Positions 1-9,800 of a stretch of DNA of 38,122 bases are shown piece after piece. Below the pieces are notes generated by a model. That model ran no database searches. It saw nothing but the letters and a program-made list of their open reading frames with translations, and was not told where the DNA came from. Every line of letters begins with the position of its first letter. The first letter of the stretch is position 1. The stretch is from Bacteroidia bacterium (lineage in GTDB: Bacteria > Bacteroidota > Bacteroidia > B-17B0 > Aurantibacillaceae). Both the position numbers and the translations under genes were made by a program. The stretch spans positions 1-38,122 of the forward strand of contig JANYIQ010000251.1 in the NCBI GenBank assembly GCA_025362575.1, written 5' to 3'.

Positions 1-2729
1 GGCGCGCCATACGATGCATCGCTAAAATTAACCGCGCCATCATTAACAATTGGTATGAGCGGCGAGTAATTAAAATCGGCCACCGGCACAGGATAAGCCT
101 GTGAACTATAAACCGCTGTATTTACACAACCATTCATGTCGGTAACGCTTGCCGTTACGGTAAATGTACCCGGCACTTTATAGCAATTAGAACTGTTAAC
201 GCCTGCATTTGTATTGCCATCGCCAAAGTTCCAGCTGGCAGCCATTATAGGGCTTCCGTTTTGAACCGTGTACGTTACACATAAAGGCACACAACCTTTG
301 TTCGGGCTTGAACTGATGTTTGGTGTGGGTAAGGGGTTAACCGTTACATTAACAACTGCAATGGCCGAGCAGCCAATGGCATCGCTAACCGTTACGCTGT
401 AATTACCACTCGCTAATGAGGATGTAGTTAAAATGGTAGGATTTTGTACTGCCGAGAAAAATCCTTGCGGACCTGTCCAGGCGTAATTAATACCACCGCT
501 TGCACTCAGCGCAATAATTTGATTGGCGCATATTGGCCCGTTACTTTGCGCAGTTGGTGTTGGAATTGGATTTACACCAACATTTGCAACTGCTGTATTG
601 GTGCAGGTATTGGCATCGGTAACAAAAACGGTGTATTGCCCTATCATTGCCAAACTCGCTGTTGGAATGTTAGGGTTTTGACTTAGTGAATTGAATCCGT
701 TCGGACCTGTCCATAAATAAGATGTTCCTCCATTTGCACTCAAATTAATAGTTTGATTGATACAAACGGTTGAACCGTTTGTTGCAACAATTGGCAAAGC
801 ATTTACAACAACCGCTTGCGTTGTAGTTGTTGAACAACCGTTAGCATCAGTAACCGTTAAGGTAAAAGTTCCGCTGTTTGCCAGGGTTGAATTGCTAATA
901 GTAGGACTTTGTGCAGCTGATGAAAATGCAGGGCCCGACCAGGCATAAGCAATGCCGCCGCCACCCGTAAAATTAATTGGAGCACCTATACATACCGGCG
1001 AATTACTGCTGATGTTTGGTGTGGGAGAGGGGCTGACCGTTATGGTTGCCGTAGCCGAACTCGAACAGGTTGATGCAGATGTTCCACTTACCGTATAAAC
1101 TGTTGTTACTGCCGGTGATGGTGTAATGGCTGCAGTGGTTGCTCCTGTATTCCAGGTATAAGTTGTGGCACCGCTTGCTGTTATTGGCGCTCCTTTATTA
1201 GCGCATACCGAAAATGTTCCGGCAATGCTTAAGGTAGGCGTATTGATGGGTGTTACGGTATAGGTTGCTGTATTTGTACAGGTTGCTGCACCACCAACAA
1301 CTGTGTAAACTGTAATTGCAGCCGGAGCAACAGAAATTGTTGAAGTTAATGCGGCTGTGCTCCATGTATAAGAGGTAGATCCGCTTGCTGTTAAAGTAAC
1401 AGCGCTTCCGGTACAAACTGTTGGTGTACCTGCAACTGTTATTGTAGGAATGAGAACTGAAATGGATAAGTTAGGAACTGCAGTTCCCGGTGAACCCGGC
1501 AATGCGCCCCAACCAGTATTAAAACAAGTGCTTGCAGGATTTAAAACCAAACCGTTAACACCGGCCGCAGTTGAATACGTAACAGTACCCGGCATTGCTG
1601 CAGGACTAAATGCATAAACACCACCACCACCACCACCACCCGGACCATGACAATTGCTTGGGAAAACAGAATTAAAGTTAGATCCACCTTTTCCGCCGCG
1701 TGTATCAATGGTCAATGTTCCAACATAAAGCGGACAATTAATATAAATAGATCCGCCACCACCACCGCCACCCGAACCTTCGTCAACCGCATTAACGGTC
1801 ACGTCATTACCCTTTGCTGTAAAAATTCTTCCGTTACCGTTTATTTGATTAGAAATAATAAAAACAATTGCTCCTCCGTTTCCACCGGGTGTGCAACTCA
1901 TTCCGTTATCTCTGAAACCGCCGCCACCGCCGCCGCCCATATATAATAATGTTGTTGGAGGCGCCAAAGCTACAGAGCCTTGCCCTTGATCTCCTGCACC
2001 GCAACCATTGTATTGGTTACCGCCAATGCCGCCGGCACCACCGTTACCGCCGCCACCGCCGCCGGAGTTACCGCAGTTACTTCCGCCGCCACCATTAGCA
2101 TTTTTTCCTTTGCTGCCGTCTTGTCCTGCAACATACTTAGCAATGGCCTCACCTTTTTGTCCGCCCGCTGTTGCTGCAGTAAAAAAATTGGGATTGCTGC
2201 AACAGAACCCGCCGCTTGTAAATGCACCGCCTCTGAATCCTAAACCCGCCACATTAATGTCGGAGTTACAGGTTAAGGTGTTCGATTCAAAAGCTAAAAT
2301 TCCTCCTGTAGTTCCGTTCCACGCCGCACAAGTTAAAGTTGAAGTAATGGTTGCATTGGTATACACCGGAACTTTTACTAATTGAACTGCACCCGGTACG
2401 CTGTAGGTATTAATAACAGGGCAAGTTAGTGTAACACATAAACCGTTAATGGCACCAACAAAATTGAATTCGTATTTACCTGCCGTACCTGCAGAAGTAA
2501 TGGTTCCAAAAGCAGTTGTGTTAGAAGTGTTAATGTTAGCACCCTGCATTTGAATGAGCATGACCTTATCGCCAACTGCAAAACCGGCTGTGGTATTTAC
2601 ACAAACAGTATTGGTAGCAATGGAAGTTACCGCCGCATACGAATTAATGATGCCCGAAATATTCTGACCAAAAATTTTTGAAGTAGCCGTTAAAAAAACA
2701 AAGAGTACGAGAAGCTGTTTTAATTTCAT
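1..2729 (-). CDS. Secreted T9SS adhesin with Gly-rich and Ig/PKD-like repeats (3' end off window)
   Basis: The reading frame is open from an ATG at 2729 to the left edge (909 codons). It starts with a signal peptide, MKLKQLLVLFVFLTATSKIFG, and continues with a secreted domain (AVTSIATNTVCV, VGDKVMLIQMQGANI). Next comes a region extremely rich in glycine, encoded around 1600-2110. A series of roughly 80-residue Ig-like/SprB-like repeats follows, with cores such as YTWSTAA, PVCIGAPINFTG and SYLWTGPNGF. The last part in the window is a PKD domain, PVADFNYSP then VNFSDASYGA. In both neighbouring adhesins this PKD domain directly precedes the type B sorting domain, so the missing end probably encodes that domain. 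The gene begins 5 bp after the 1257-residue gene and is likely its operon partner. Its repeats resemble those of the protein at 6954-9623. Likely exported by T9SS to the cell surface or medium; the ligand is unknown. Confidence 0.88.
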   Translation of the reverse strand, partial: MKLKQLLVLFVFLTATSKIFGQNISGIINSYAAVTSIATNTVCVNTTAGFAVGDKVMLIQMQGANINTSNTTAFGTITSAGTAGKYEFNFVGAINGLCVTLTCPVINTYSVPGAVQLVKVPVYTNATITSTLTCAAWNGTTGGILAFESNTLTCNSDINVAGLGFRGGAFTSGGFCCSNPNFFTAATAGGQKGEAIAKYVAGQDGSKGKNANGGGGSNCGNSGGGGGGNGGAGGIGGNQYNGCGAGDQGQGSVALAPPTTLLYMGGGGGGGFRDNGMSCTPGGNGGAIVFIISNQINGNGRIFTAKGNDVTVNAVDEGSGGGGGGGSIYINCPLYVGTLTIDTRGGKGGSNFNSVFPSNCHGPGGGGGGGVYAFSPAAMPGTVTYSTAAGVNGLVLNPASTCFNTGWGALPGSPGTAVPNLSISVLIPTITVAGTPTVCTGSAVTLTASGSTSYTWSTAALTSTISVAPAAITVYTVVGGAATCTNTATYTVTPINTPTLSIAGTFSVCANKGAPITASGATTYTWNTGATTAAITPSPAVTTVYTVSGTSASTCSSSATATITVSPSPTPNISSNSPVCIGAPINFTGGGGIAYAWSGPAFSSAAQSPTISNSTLANSGTFTLTVTDANGCSTTTTQAVVVNALPIVATNGSTVCINQTINLSANGGTSYLWTGPNGFNSLSQNPNIPTASLAMIGQYTVFVTDANTCTNTAVANVGVNPIPTPTAQSNGPICANQIIALSASGGINYAWTGPQGFFSAVQNPTILTTSSLASGNYSVTVSDAIGCSAIAVVNVTVNPLPTPNISSSPNKGCVPLCVTYTVQNGSPIMAASWNFGDGNTNAGVNSSNCYKVPGTFTVTASVTDMNGCVNTAVYSSQAYPVPVADFNYSPLIPIVNDGAVNFSDASYGA

Positions 2730-2734
2730 ATTTT

Positions 2735-5700
2735 TTATTTAATTAAAGTAACGTGACCGGTTAACTCTTTAGATTTTCCAAACACGTTGGTCAGTTTAAT
2801 TCTCCAGGTGTAAACACCCTCCTGAATTTGTTTGGTGCCGCCTTTCGCTGCGAATGTACCATCCCAAGCTTCGTTAAGGTCGGTTGAAGTAAATACTTTT
2901 TCGCCCCAACGGTCAAAGATCTGCATTTCAAATTTCTTGATACCAAATCCTTTTCCGTAGAAAATATCATTCAGTCCATCACCATTCGGAGTAAATGAGT
3001 TCGGCATGTAAATACCGAAATCTTCCCCAACTAAAATGCTTTTTAAAATGGTATCAGAACAACCTTTATCGCTTTTTACAACCAAGGCAATTACATATTC
3101 ACCTGCATCGGCATACGTAAATGTTGGATTTTGTAAAGTAGAAGTGTACTGAGCATTGTTCATGAAATACCAGTTCCAGCTTACAATGTTTGCAGCGTAA
3201 GATGCATCGGTAAAGCTAACCAGATCAGCACTCGCCAATGGTTTAATTGGATCGTAATTGAAATCAGCAACCGGGTGCGCATCAATGATGATGTTGATAG
3301 GATTGCTTGAGTTCATACAACCGTTAACGTCTGTAACACTTAAACCTACAGAATAATTGCCTGATGTCTGGAAGCAGTGGTTGGTCATGTTGTTTCCGCT
3401 TATCCCCGCATTATTAATGGTCCAGTTATAAGTTACAATGTTTGATGAAGTAGAACTTTTCAGATCAACACATAAAGGAATACATCCGCTTAATGCCGAA
3501 CTGCTCGCCGAAATATTTGGTAAAGGATTCACCACAATGTTTGTAATGGCTTGTCCTGTACAACCGATCGCAGAACCGATCACAGTAATGTTTCCTGAAT
3601 TAGTTGCAGTAGTAGTAAATGTAGAACCTGTTGCACCACTTGGTAACCAAAGATAAGTGTTGGCACCACTTGCAGATAATATGGCAACATTGCCGGCACA
3701 AACGGTAGCGCTGGTAGCAGTTACTGTTGGTTGCGGATTGTAAGTAAGATTGATGTTCTGACCAATAACACAAGCATTAGCATCGGTTGCAGTTACCGAG
3801 TACATATAATTACCCGGAATATTTTGTGTAACTGAATAAGCTGCTGTATTTGGTCCTGCAGCCCACACATAATTAATTGCTCCTGTGCCACCTGCCGCAA
3901 TTGCATTTAAGTTGATGGGGCTTCCGGCACAAACCGAAGTGGTATTGGAATTAATAACTAAGGTTAAAGCAGCAGGCTGTGTAATGGCAGATGTTCCGGT
4001 GCTTACACAACCATTATTATCGGTAACTACAACATTATAATTACCTGCTCCTAAACCTAAGGCAGTTGATGTGTTTTGTACCGGAAAAGTTGACCAAACA
4101 AAATTAAATGGTCCGTTACCACCAACAACATTCGCTGTTGAAGTTCCGTTCAATTGTCCGTTACAAACTACGTTCGTGCTAGCCATGTTAATAACCGGTA
4201 AAGGATTAACATATACAACCGCGTTCATTGTAGCAGTACACGCACCGTTAGCGCCTGTAACTGTCATTGTTGTTGTATTGGCAGGACTTGCTGTATAGGT
4301 ACTTCCAATAAATGCACCAGGATTCCAAACATAAGATGTGGCGCCATTCGCTGTTAAAGATGCAACTTGTCCTATACAAATGGTTGAATTGGTTACGGTA
4401 AGATTTGGGTTATTAATGAAATTAACTGAAACACTATTTACCTTAACACAATTATTTCCATCGGAAGCAGATACCGTATAAACATATGTTCCTCCGGTTT
4501 GGCTCACCACATAAGTGTTTAAGTTTGGTCCTGCTGTCCAGGTATAATTATAACCTGCACCCGAACCGCCGTTGATGTTTGCTGTTAAGGTAATGCTGTT
4601 TCCAATGCAGGCACTTGGTGTACTTGCTGCTGCAGTTAATGTTAATGCCGGCGGCTGAATAATTTGCAATGTTCTTGTTACTGTACAGGAGTTACTTAGA
4701 TCATTCGATGTTACTGTGTAAATACCGGCAGCTAATCCTGTTGCCACCGAAGTAGTTTGCGCAGTTGGTGTCCAGGTGTATGAATAACTTCCTGAGCCAC
4801 CGGTTATGCTTAAAGATGCTGTAGCAGTGCTTGCACCGTTACATAAAACGCTTGTAGTTGTAACCGTTCCCGACATTAAGTTCACGGAACCTAAATTAGT
4901 TGTGCCTGTAACAACACATCCGCCGCCATTATCTTTTACGGTAACAGAATAAATACCAGATGATAAACCAACGGCAACCGATGTGGTTTGCGCGGTTGGC
5001 GACCAAGTGTAAGAATATGGTCCGACTCCACCACCTGCTGTTACGGTTGCTGAACCTAATGAAGAGCAGGTTGCCGATGTAGTGGTAATGGCAATGGTTG
5101 GAGAAATTAATGTAACCGGAACTTTAATGGTATCGTTTGTACAGTTGTAATTAATAATTAGAACCGCAGTATAAGTTCCGGGCCCCGGGTAAGTGTGGCT
5201 TGGACTTGTTAACGTGGATGTGTTAAGGGGTCCTGATGGAGGATCACCAAAAGTCCATGTCATGCCTGTAACAGTTGTACCAGCCGCTGCACAACTCGAA
5301 GTTGTAGTTACAACCGAAGGAGGAGTGAAGGAGGCCGTTAGACAACTTACCGAAGAGTTTACAGTGTATGTGAATGGAGGCGGTGGTACTTTTAAATAAC
5401 TTGTAACAAAATTGGGTAAGCCTAAATTGTTTGTTTTTGGAGCAATGGTTTGCCCAAGATCAATGTAACCACAACCAACACCGGCAATATTCGGGTTAGG
5501 AATAACACCCATCATGTTAGAACCAATTCGTGCAACATAGATCTTTCCATCTGTAGCTAATTGGAACGCGAACATTTGAACAGCAGGAACACCAATTGTA
5601 ACTTTCGAAGCAAGAATTGCAGCGGTTGATCCTGCGCAAATATCCCACTGCGTAATTGAGTTTGAGCCTCCGCCGTATTTACCACCGTATAATTTTGTTC

Positions 5701-6508
5701 CATCAGGAGAAAACTCAACACCATAAGCCCAATTATAAACTGTTCCTAAAGTAATAGGATTGGAAACAACCCCTGTAGAATTATTGAAATCAAATAATTC
5801 AAAACTATTAAATGGAGCATCGTGAATGGCTAGAGCTAATTTTTTTCCGTTTGGTGATGCTTTCATTTGACCAATTGTATTCGCATTACTTCCGTTATGA
5901 ATGGTTCCTAAAGGAGTAATAACTGGTGCGCCAACACCTGCAGCAGTAACTAAAAATGTTCTGAAATTATTAGATAACCAGTCGTGAGTGATAACCCAAA
6001 CATCAACGCCATTACAATGCCTTACCGCAGTAATTTTTTCATCGCTTGGAGTAAACAAGGGCGTATTTTTTGTTCCTGCAATAACATCACCTAATCCTGC
6101 TGATAAAGTCATGTCGACAGTAGAATAACGTAAACCGTTAACGGCAGCTTGTGCATCTTCGGTAAAAATATAATAAATGTTAGGACTTCCTGGTTTCTGC
6201 ACAATTACACCTGATTGAGTTGTAGAGCCATTTCCCATTAAACCAAAACCATTGGTCATTTGAATGTGGTTCTTGTTCCAAACTTTGATCCCATCGGTGT
6301 AAAACAACAGATTTCCTGCGCCATCGGCTATACTTGCACAGCCTTCCCATGGATTCATAACCCCAAGTGTAAGCGGTGTTGGGCCGCCCACGAAATCTAA
6401 ACCTGCAGTATTGCCAAAATACCATTTTTTGGTTTGGTTCTGCGAAAATGAAACTGTACTTGCAAAAGCAAACACAAGAATCATTGAAAATTTGAAAATG
6501 TTTTTCAT
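2735..6508 (-). CDS. T9SS type B sorted surface protein, propeller-like plus PKD/SprB repeats (1257 aa)
   Basis: A signal peptide (MKNIFKFSMILVFAFASTVSF) is followed by about 350 residues resembling a beta-propeller, with KKWYFGNTAGLDF, NLLFYTDGIKVWNK, FSPDGTKLYGG and ATDGKIYVARIG. A PKD domain (GMTWTFGDPPSG, PSHTYPGPGTYTAVL) comes next. Several SprB-type repeats follow (TWSPTAQTTSVAVGL, GGNGPFNFVW, NYNVVVTDNNGC), then Ig-like repeats and a final PKD domain (ADFNYDPIKPL, SWNWYFMNNA). The last 90 residues form the gliding-motility-associated C-terminal domain: MPNSFTPNGDGLNDIF, DRWGEKVF, GVYTWRIKL and the end ELTGHVTLIK. That domain is the established type B sorting signal for the type IX system. 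It sits 11 bp after the small secreted gene and 5 bp before the next adhesin, consistent with one operon. A role in adhesion or gliding is inferred. Confidence 0.9.
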   Translation of the reverse strand: MKNIFKFSMILVFAFASTVSFSQNQTKKWYFGNTAGLDFVGGPTPLTLGVMNPWEGCASIADGAGNLLFYTDGIKVWNKNHIQMTNGFGLMGNGSTTQSGVIVQKPGSPNIYYIFTEDAQAAVNGLRYSTVDMTLSAGLGDVIAGTKNTPLFTPSDEKITAVRHCNGVDVWVITHDWLSNNFRTFLVTAAGVGAPVITPLGTIHNGSNANTIGQMKASPNGKKLALAIHDAPFNSFELFDFNNSTGVVSNPITLGTVYNWAYGVEFSPDGTKLYGGKYGGGSNSITQWDICAGSTAAILASKVTIGVPAVQMFAFQLATDGKIYVARIGSNMMGVIPNPNIAGVGCGYIDLGQTIAPKTNNLGLPNFVTSYLKVPPPPFTYTVNSSVSCLTASFTPPSVVTTTSSCAAAGTTVTGMTWTFGDPPSGPLNTSTLTSPSHTYPGPGTYTAVLIINYNCTNDTIKVPVTLISPTIAITTTSATCSSLGSATVTAGGGVGPYSYTWSPTAQTTSVAVGLSSGIYSVTVKDNGGGCVVTGTTNLGSVNLMSGTVTTTSVLCNGASTATASLSITGGSGSYSYTWTPTAQTTSVATGLAAGIYTVTSNDLSNSCTVTRTLQIIQPPALTLTAAASTPSACIGNSITLTANINGGSGAGYNYTWTAGPNLNTYVVSQTGGTYVYTVSASDGNNCVKVNSVSVNFINNPNLTVTNSTICIGQVASLTANGATSYVWNPGAFIGSTYTASPANTTTMTVTGANGACTATMNAVVYVNPLPVINMASTNVVCNGQLNGTSTANVVGGNGPFNFVWSTFPVQNTSTALGLGAGNYNVVVTDNNGCVSTGTSAITQPAALTLVINSNTTSVCAGSPINLNAIAAGGTGAINYVWAAGPNTAAYSVTQNIPGNYMYSVTATDANACVIGQNINLTYNPQPTVTATSATVCAGNVAILSASGANTYLWLPSGATGSTFTTTATNSGNITVIGSAIGCTGQAITNIVVNPLPNISASSSALSGCIPLCVDLKSSTSSNIVTYNWTINNAGISGNNMTNHCFQTSGNYSVGLSVTDVNGCMNSSNPINIIIDAHPVADFNYDPIKPLASADLVSFTDASYAANIVSWNWYFMNNAQYTSTLQNPTFTYADAGEYVIALVVKSDKGCSDTILKSILVGEDFGIYMPNSFTPNGDGLNDIFYGKGFGIKKFEMQIFDRWGEKVFTSTDLNEAWDGTFAAKGGTKQIQEGVYTWRIKLTNVFGKSKELTGHVTLIK

Positions 6509-6519
6509 TTGTATGTGTA

Positions 6520-6942
6520 TTAATTCGATGATTCTTTAATAACTACTTTGAGAGTATTGCTTTGAATATCGATGATGTTAAGATCGCATTTGCATTTTTG
6601 ATGACCGAAATCCAATTTTAGTGAAGTGTTCGATCCTGCAGACCATTTTCCGGTGTATGCAAACGGTGCAACACACCATCTCCAATATGCTACGTTAAAA
6701 TCTGTGGCATTTGAAAAACTAAGTTCACTCCAGGCAAACGCAGGGTCATCTCCTGACTGATAAATATATTTAGCCACATGGAATACGATAGTGTCTCCTT
6801 TAGATTCCTTTGGATTTTCGTACCATGTTTTTTGTAAATAACCTTTTTGCAAACTTGTAAGCTTGCTTGCAGTTTGTGCTTTTGCAAAAATTACAGCCAT
6901 AAAAAATGCTGCAAGGATTAAAGTGTATTTTTTCATATTCAT
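6520..6942 (-). CDS. Small secreted protein of unknown function (140 aa)
   Basis: The protein begins with a clear signal peptide, KKYTLILAAFFMAVIFAKAQ, and the mature part is about 118 residues. It is rich in Trp, Tyr and Phe, with segments such as LQKGYLQKTWYENPKES, FAWSELSFSN and YWRWCVAPFAYTGKW. Three cysteines are seen: one in WRWCVAPF and two in the C-terminal KCKCDL. Alternating hydrophobic residues suggest a small beta-rich, lipocalin-like fold, but that is a guess. There is no T9SS sorting domain. The start could be the ATG at 6942 or the ATG at 6936; both leave the signal peptide intact. It lies 11 bp from each flanking adhesin gene on the same strand, so it is probably co-transcribed and may assist or accompany them. 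I do not recognise a family. Confidence 0.75.
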   Translation of the reverse strand: MNMKKYTLILAAFFMAVIFAKAQTASKLTSLQKGYLQKTWYENPKESKGDTIVFHVAKYIYQSGDDPAFAWSELSFSNATDFNVAYWRWCVAPFAYTGKWSAGSNTSLKLDFGHQKCKCDLNIIDIQSNTLKVVIKESSN

Positions 6943-6953
6943 GTTTTAAAATT

Positions 6954-9623
6954 CTATTTGATCAAAGTAACATGACCTGTTAATTCTTTTGATTTACCGT
7001 ACACGTCCATAAGTCGGATCCTCCAAACGTAAGTTCCATCTTGTAAAACTTTAGAGCTCTTACCTTGGTATTTACCGTCCCATCCATTGTGCATGTCTTT
7101 AGTGCGGAATAATTTCTCGCCCCAGCGATCATATATTTCCATTTCGTAATCGGTGATACCAAAACCCTTTGGTGAGAAAACATCGTTTATTCCATCTCCA
7201 TTAGGCGTAAAGGCATCCGGAACATATAAACCAAAATCTTCAAGCACCTCAATGTTTTTGATAATAGTATCAATGCAACCAAAATCACTTTTCACAACTA
7301 AGGCAATACTGAATACACCGAATTGAGGATAAGTGAAATTCGGATTTTGTTCGTTAGAAGTAAAACTTCCATCAGCCATGAAATACCAGTTCCATGAAGT
7401 TACATTTGCCGCATAAGTGGCATCGGTAAACTGAATTGGCTCTTCGAATATTGGTTTTATTGGAGCGTAATTAAAATCGGCAACCGGTAAAGGATAGGCA
7501 GTGGCGCTTGCGGTGGCAAGATTTGTACATCCATTCGCGTCTTTTAAAGTCGCGGTGATCACAAAGTCGCCGGCGGTACTGTAACAATAATTTATGCTTG
7601 ATCCGCTCAATGTTACACCATCCCCTAATTGCCACTGACAATTTTGAGTACCTGAAGAACTCATTACGGTAAATGAAGTACACAATGGAACGCAAGCTTT
7701 ATTGTTGCCCATTGAAATTGCAACCAGTGGTAAAGGATTAACAATTGCAGTTATAACGGCCGACGCAGTACAGCCAATGGCATCACTTACAAAAACCGTA
7801 TAGGTTCCGCTGAAATTTGTTGTTGTTGCTGTTAGGTTCGGATTCTGTGAGCCGGATGCAAAACCGTTCGGTCCTAACCAGGAATAGCTGACTCCGCCAT
7901 TCGCAAAGAAGCTCAAGGTGCTGTTAATACAAACCGGACTGTTGGTTGAAAGTGTTGGAGTAGGCGGAGGGTTAACAATTACATTTGCTGAACCGGTGTT
8001 CTTACAAGAAGTAGCGGCAGTAACCGTAACATTGTAAACACCCGTCATTGCAGCTGTAGCAGCAGCTATGGTTGGATTCTGTAAATTAGAAATGAAACCG
8101 TTTGGACCTGACCATAAATAACTAACACCACCATTGGCACTGAGATTAATGGTTTGATTGATACAGATCGAAGATCCGGTTGCTGCAACAATTGGCAAGG
8201 AATTAACTGTAACAGGAGTTGTTGTTGTTGTTGAACAACCATTAGCATCGGTAACCGTTAGTGTATATGTTCCGTTATTTGCCATTGCCGAAACAGGAAT
8301 ATTAGGATTTGCATTACTCGAATTAAAACTGCTTGGGCCAACCCATAAATAAGTTATGCCACCGCTTCCTGTAAAATTAATTGGAGCCCCAATACAAACC
8401 GGACTGTTACTTGTAATGTTTGGAGTTGGAGATGGGGTAATGAAAACTGTTCCTGTGCCTTGAGAGATGCAGGCTGCTCCTGTACTTCCAAGAACTGTAT
8501 AAACTGTTGTTGCTAACGGTGAGTAGCTTGCTGTTGTTCCGCTTGTACCTCCTGTAACCCAAGTGTAGGTTGTGGCCCCGGATGCAGTGAGGGTTCCGGT
8601 TGCGCCCTGGCAAATACTTGTAGATGTTACCGCTAAAGTTGGACCCGGTACAACTGATACCGTTAATGCACTTGTATAAGTACTGTTTGCGCCTGCACAT
8701 GCAGAAACATTCATGGTAGCTGTATAATTTGATGTAGCACTCGGGCAAACCGTTGCAGTTAAACCTGTACCAACAATTCCTGTTGGGCCGGTCCATGTTA
8801 CCGTATAAGTTGGGGCACCCGTTGGAGCAAAACGCCAGGCTTCGTTTACCGCTGTCCATGCTGTAGGAAAATTTCGTAAAGGTGGAGAAGTTGCAAGTGT
8901 TGCGTTCACATTTTGAATTCCAATGATTCCTCTTCCTGAATTCCAGCCTGCACAACTTGTACTATTTTGAATGAACACATCAATGTAGTTTGTTGTTTCG
9001 TGCAACACTAATTGAAAAGTGGAATTTGGAATACCTGTACATGAACCCGGGTTATCATACATTGGAATGTTATTCCATGAAACCACGAAGGATCTGCATG
9101 GCGCTACACCATAAGATGCAAAATAAATATTTCCGCTTGAGGTTGGATCGATATCGCGGAATGCAGCGCAAATTGTATTACCAGGCATATTAACCAGACT
9201 CGGGATGGCTGCAGTGATCTGCCAGTTATTTCCACCGAGTGTGCTGGGTACTGCAAGACTAAAAGTAAGCTGACCATTTGAACTCACTTTGCACTGATTA
9301 AATGTGTTTCCGTAATAGCAAAACGGAAAACCAATGTTGATTGTGGAACTCCAGATATCATCCTGATTTGCTAATATTGAAGTACCGGTTGAAAACGAAA
9401 AAGGCGAGTAGGCTGTAGGGCCAACAGAATAAGTTGTTGTTAAGTTTACGGGTACCACACTTGCTGTTAAGTTGGCGCACTGACCATTACAAATGACAGT
9501 TGTTGGTCCGGTTGAAACCTGAGAATTAATAGTTGGACAAAAGGGAGCTGATTGACCGAATGAAGTATTTAAGGATAGACAAAAAAGGGCAAGGCAAACA
9601 AGAAAAGTAAATGATCTTTTCAT
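6954..9623 (-). CDS. T9SS type B sorted adhesin with nidogen-like N-terminus (889 aa)
   Basis: I chose the ATG at 9623 because it gives a compact signal peptide, MKRSFTFLVCLALFCLSLNT, before SFGQ. An upstream in-frame ATG at 9668 would add 15 residues. The N-terminal 250 residues look nidogen-like: GFPFCYYGNTFNQCKVSSNG, AAFRDIDPTSSGNIYF, SFVVSWNNIPMY, FQLVLHETTNYIDVFIQN. Repeats of Ig/SprB type follow (TYTWVTGGTSG, ITYLWVGPSSF, SYLWSGPNGF, SYSWLGPNGF). Next are a PKD-like domain (NCQWQLGDGVTLSG), a second one (PVADFNYAPIKPI, SWNWYFMADG) and the type B sorting domain (VPDAFTPNGDGINDVF, YDRWGEKLF, ELTGHVTLIK). It appears to be the first gene of a four-gene cargo operon. The 177 bp upstream hold no gene; no convincing promoter was found. 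Likely exported and surface-attached through T9SS. Confidence 0.9.
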   Translation of the reverse strand: MKRSFTFLVCLALFCLSLNTSFGQSAPFCPTINSQVSTGPTTVICNGQCANLTASVVPVNLTTTYSVGPTAYSPFSFSTGTSILANQDDIWSSTINIGFPFCYYGNTFNQCKVSSNGQLTFSLAVPSTLGGNNWQITAAIPSLVNMPGNTICAAFRDIDPTSSGNIYFASYGVAPCRSFVVSWNNIPMYDNPGSCTGIPNSTFQLVLHETTNYIDVFIQNSTSCAGWNSGRGIIGIQNVNATLATSPPLRNFPTAWTAVNEAWRFAPTGAPTYTVTWTGPTGIVGTGLTATVCPSATSNYTATMNVSACAGANSTYTSALTVSVVPGPTLAVTSTSICQGATGTLTASGATTYTWVTGGTSGTTASYSPLATTVYTVLGSTGAACISQGTGTVFITPSPTPNITSNSPVCIGAPINFTGSGGITYLWVGPSSFNSSNANPNIPVSAMANNGTYTLTVTDANGCSTTTTTPVTVNSLPIVAATGSSICINQTINLSANGGVSYLWSGPNGFISNLQNPTIAAATAAMTGVYNVTVTAATSCKNTGSANVIVNPPPTPTLSTNSPVCINSTLSFFANGGVSYSWLGPNGFASGSQNPNLTATTTNFSGTYTVFVSDAIGCTASAVITAIVNPLPLVAISMGNNKACVPLCTSFTVMSSSGTQNCQWQLGDGVTLSGSSINYCYSTAGDFVITATLKDANGCTNLATASATAYPLPVADFNYAPIKPIFEEPIQFTDATYAANVTSWNWYFMADGSFTSNEQNPNFTYPQFGVFSIALVVKSDFGCIDTIIKNIEVLEDFGLYVPDAFTPNGDGINDVFSPKGFGITDYEMEIYDRWGEKLFRTKDMHNGWDGKYQGKSSKVLQDGTYVWRIRLMDVYGKSKELTGHVTLIK

Positions 9624-9800
9624 CAGGAAAGCAAGGTTAGAAAATTGCATTGAAAATGAGAACTTCATTCTATAAAGTTACTTACAAAATAGACGAAAAG
9701 CCTGAAATTGGATAATTACTAATGTATTCCTACTCATTAAGTATCAAAGCCCACTCAAAGAATAAATCTAAAAAATCTAAAACTGTTAAAACGATGATTT

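Noticed and set aside
2008-2385. Proline-rich 125-residue frame on the plus strand
   Set aside because: It is the antisense shadow of the Gly-rich region of the adhesin gene; Pro runs mirror Gly codons.
8407-8955. 182-residue frame on the minus strand inside the nidogen-like adhesin gene
   Set aside because: It overlaps a well-supported gene in another frame, and the composition (many Arg, Cys, Asn, Tyr) is that of a shifted reading frame.
1-9623. Many similar 100-200 bp segments that might be taken for a CRISPR or satellite array
   Set aside because: They are in-frame protein repeats of irregular length and identity, without constant repeats and unique spacers. No CRISPR array was found in the window.
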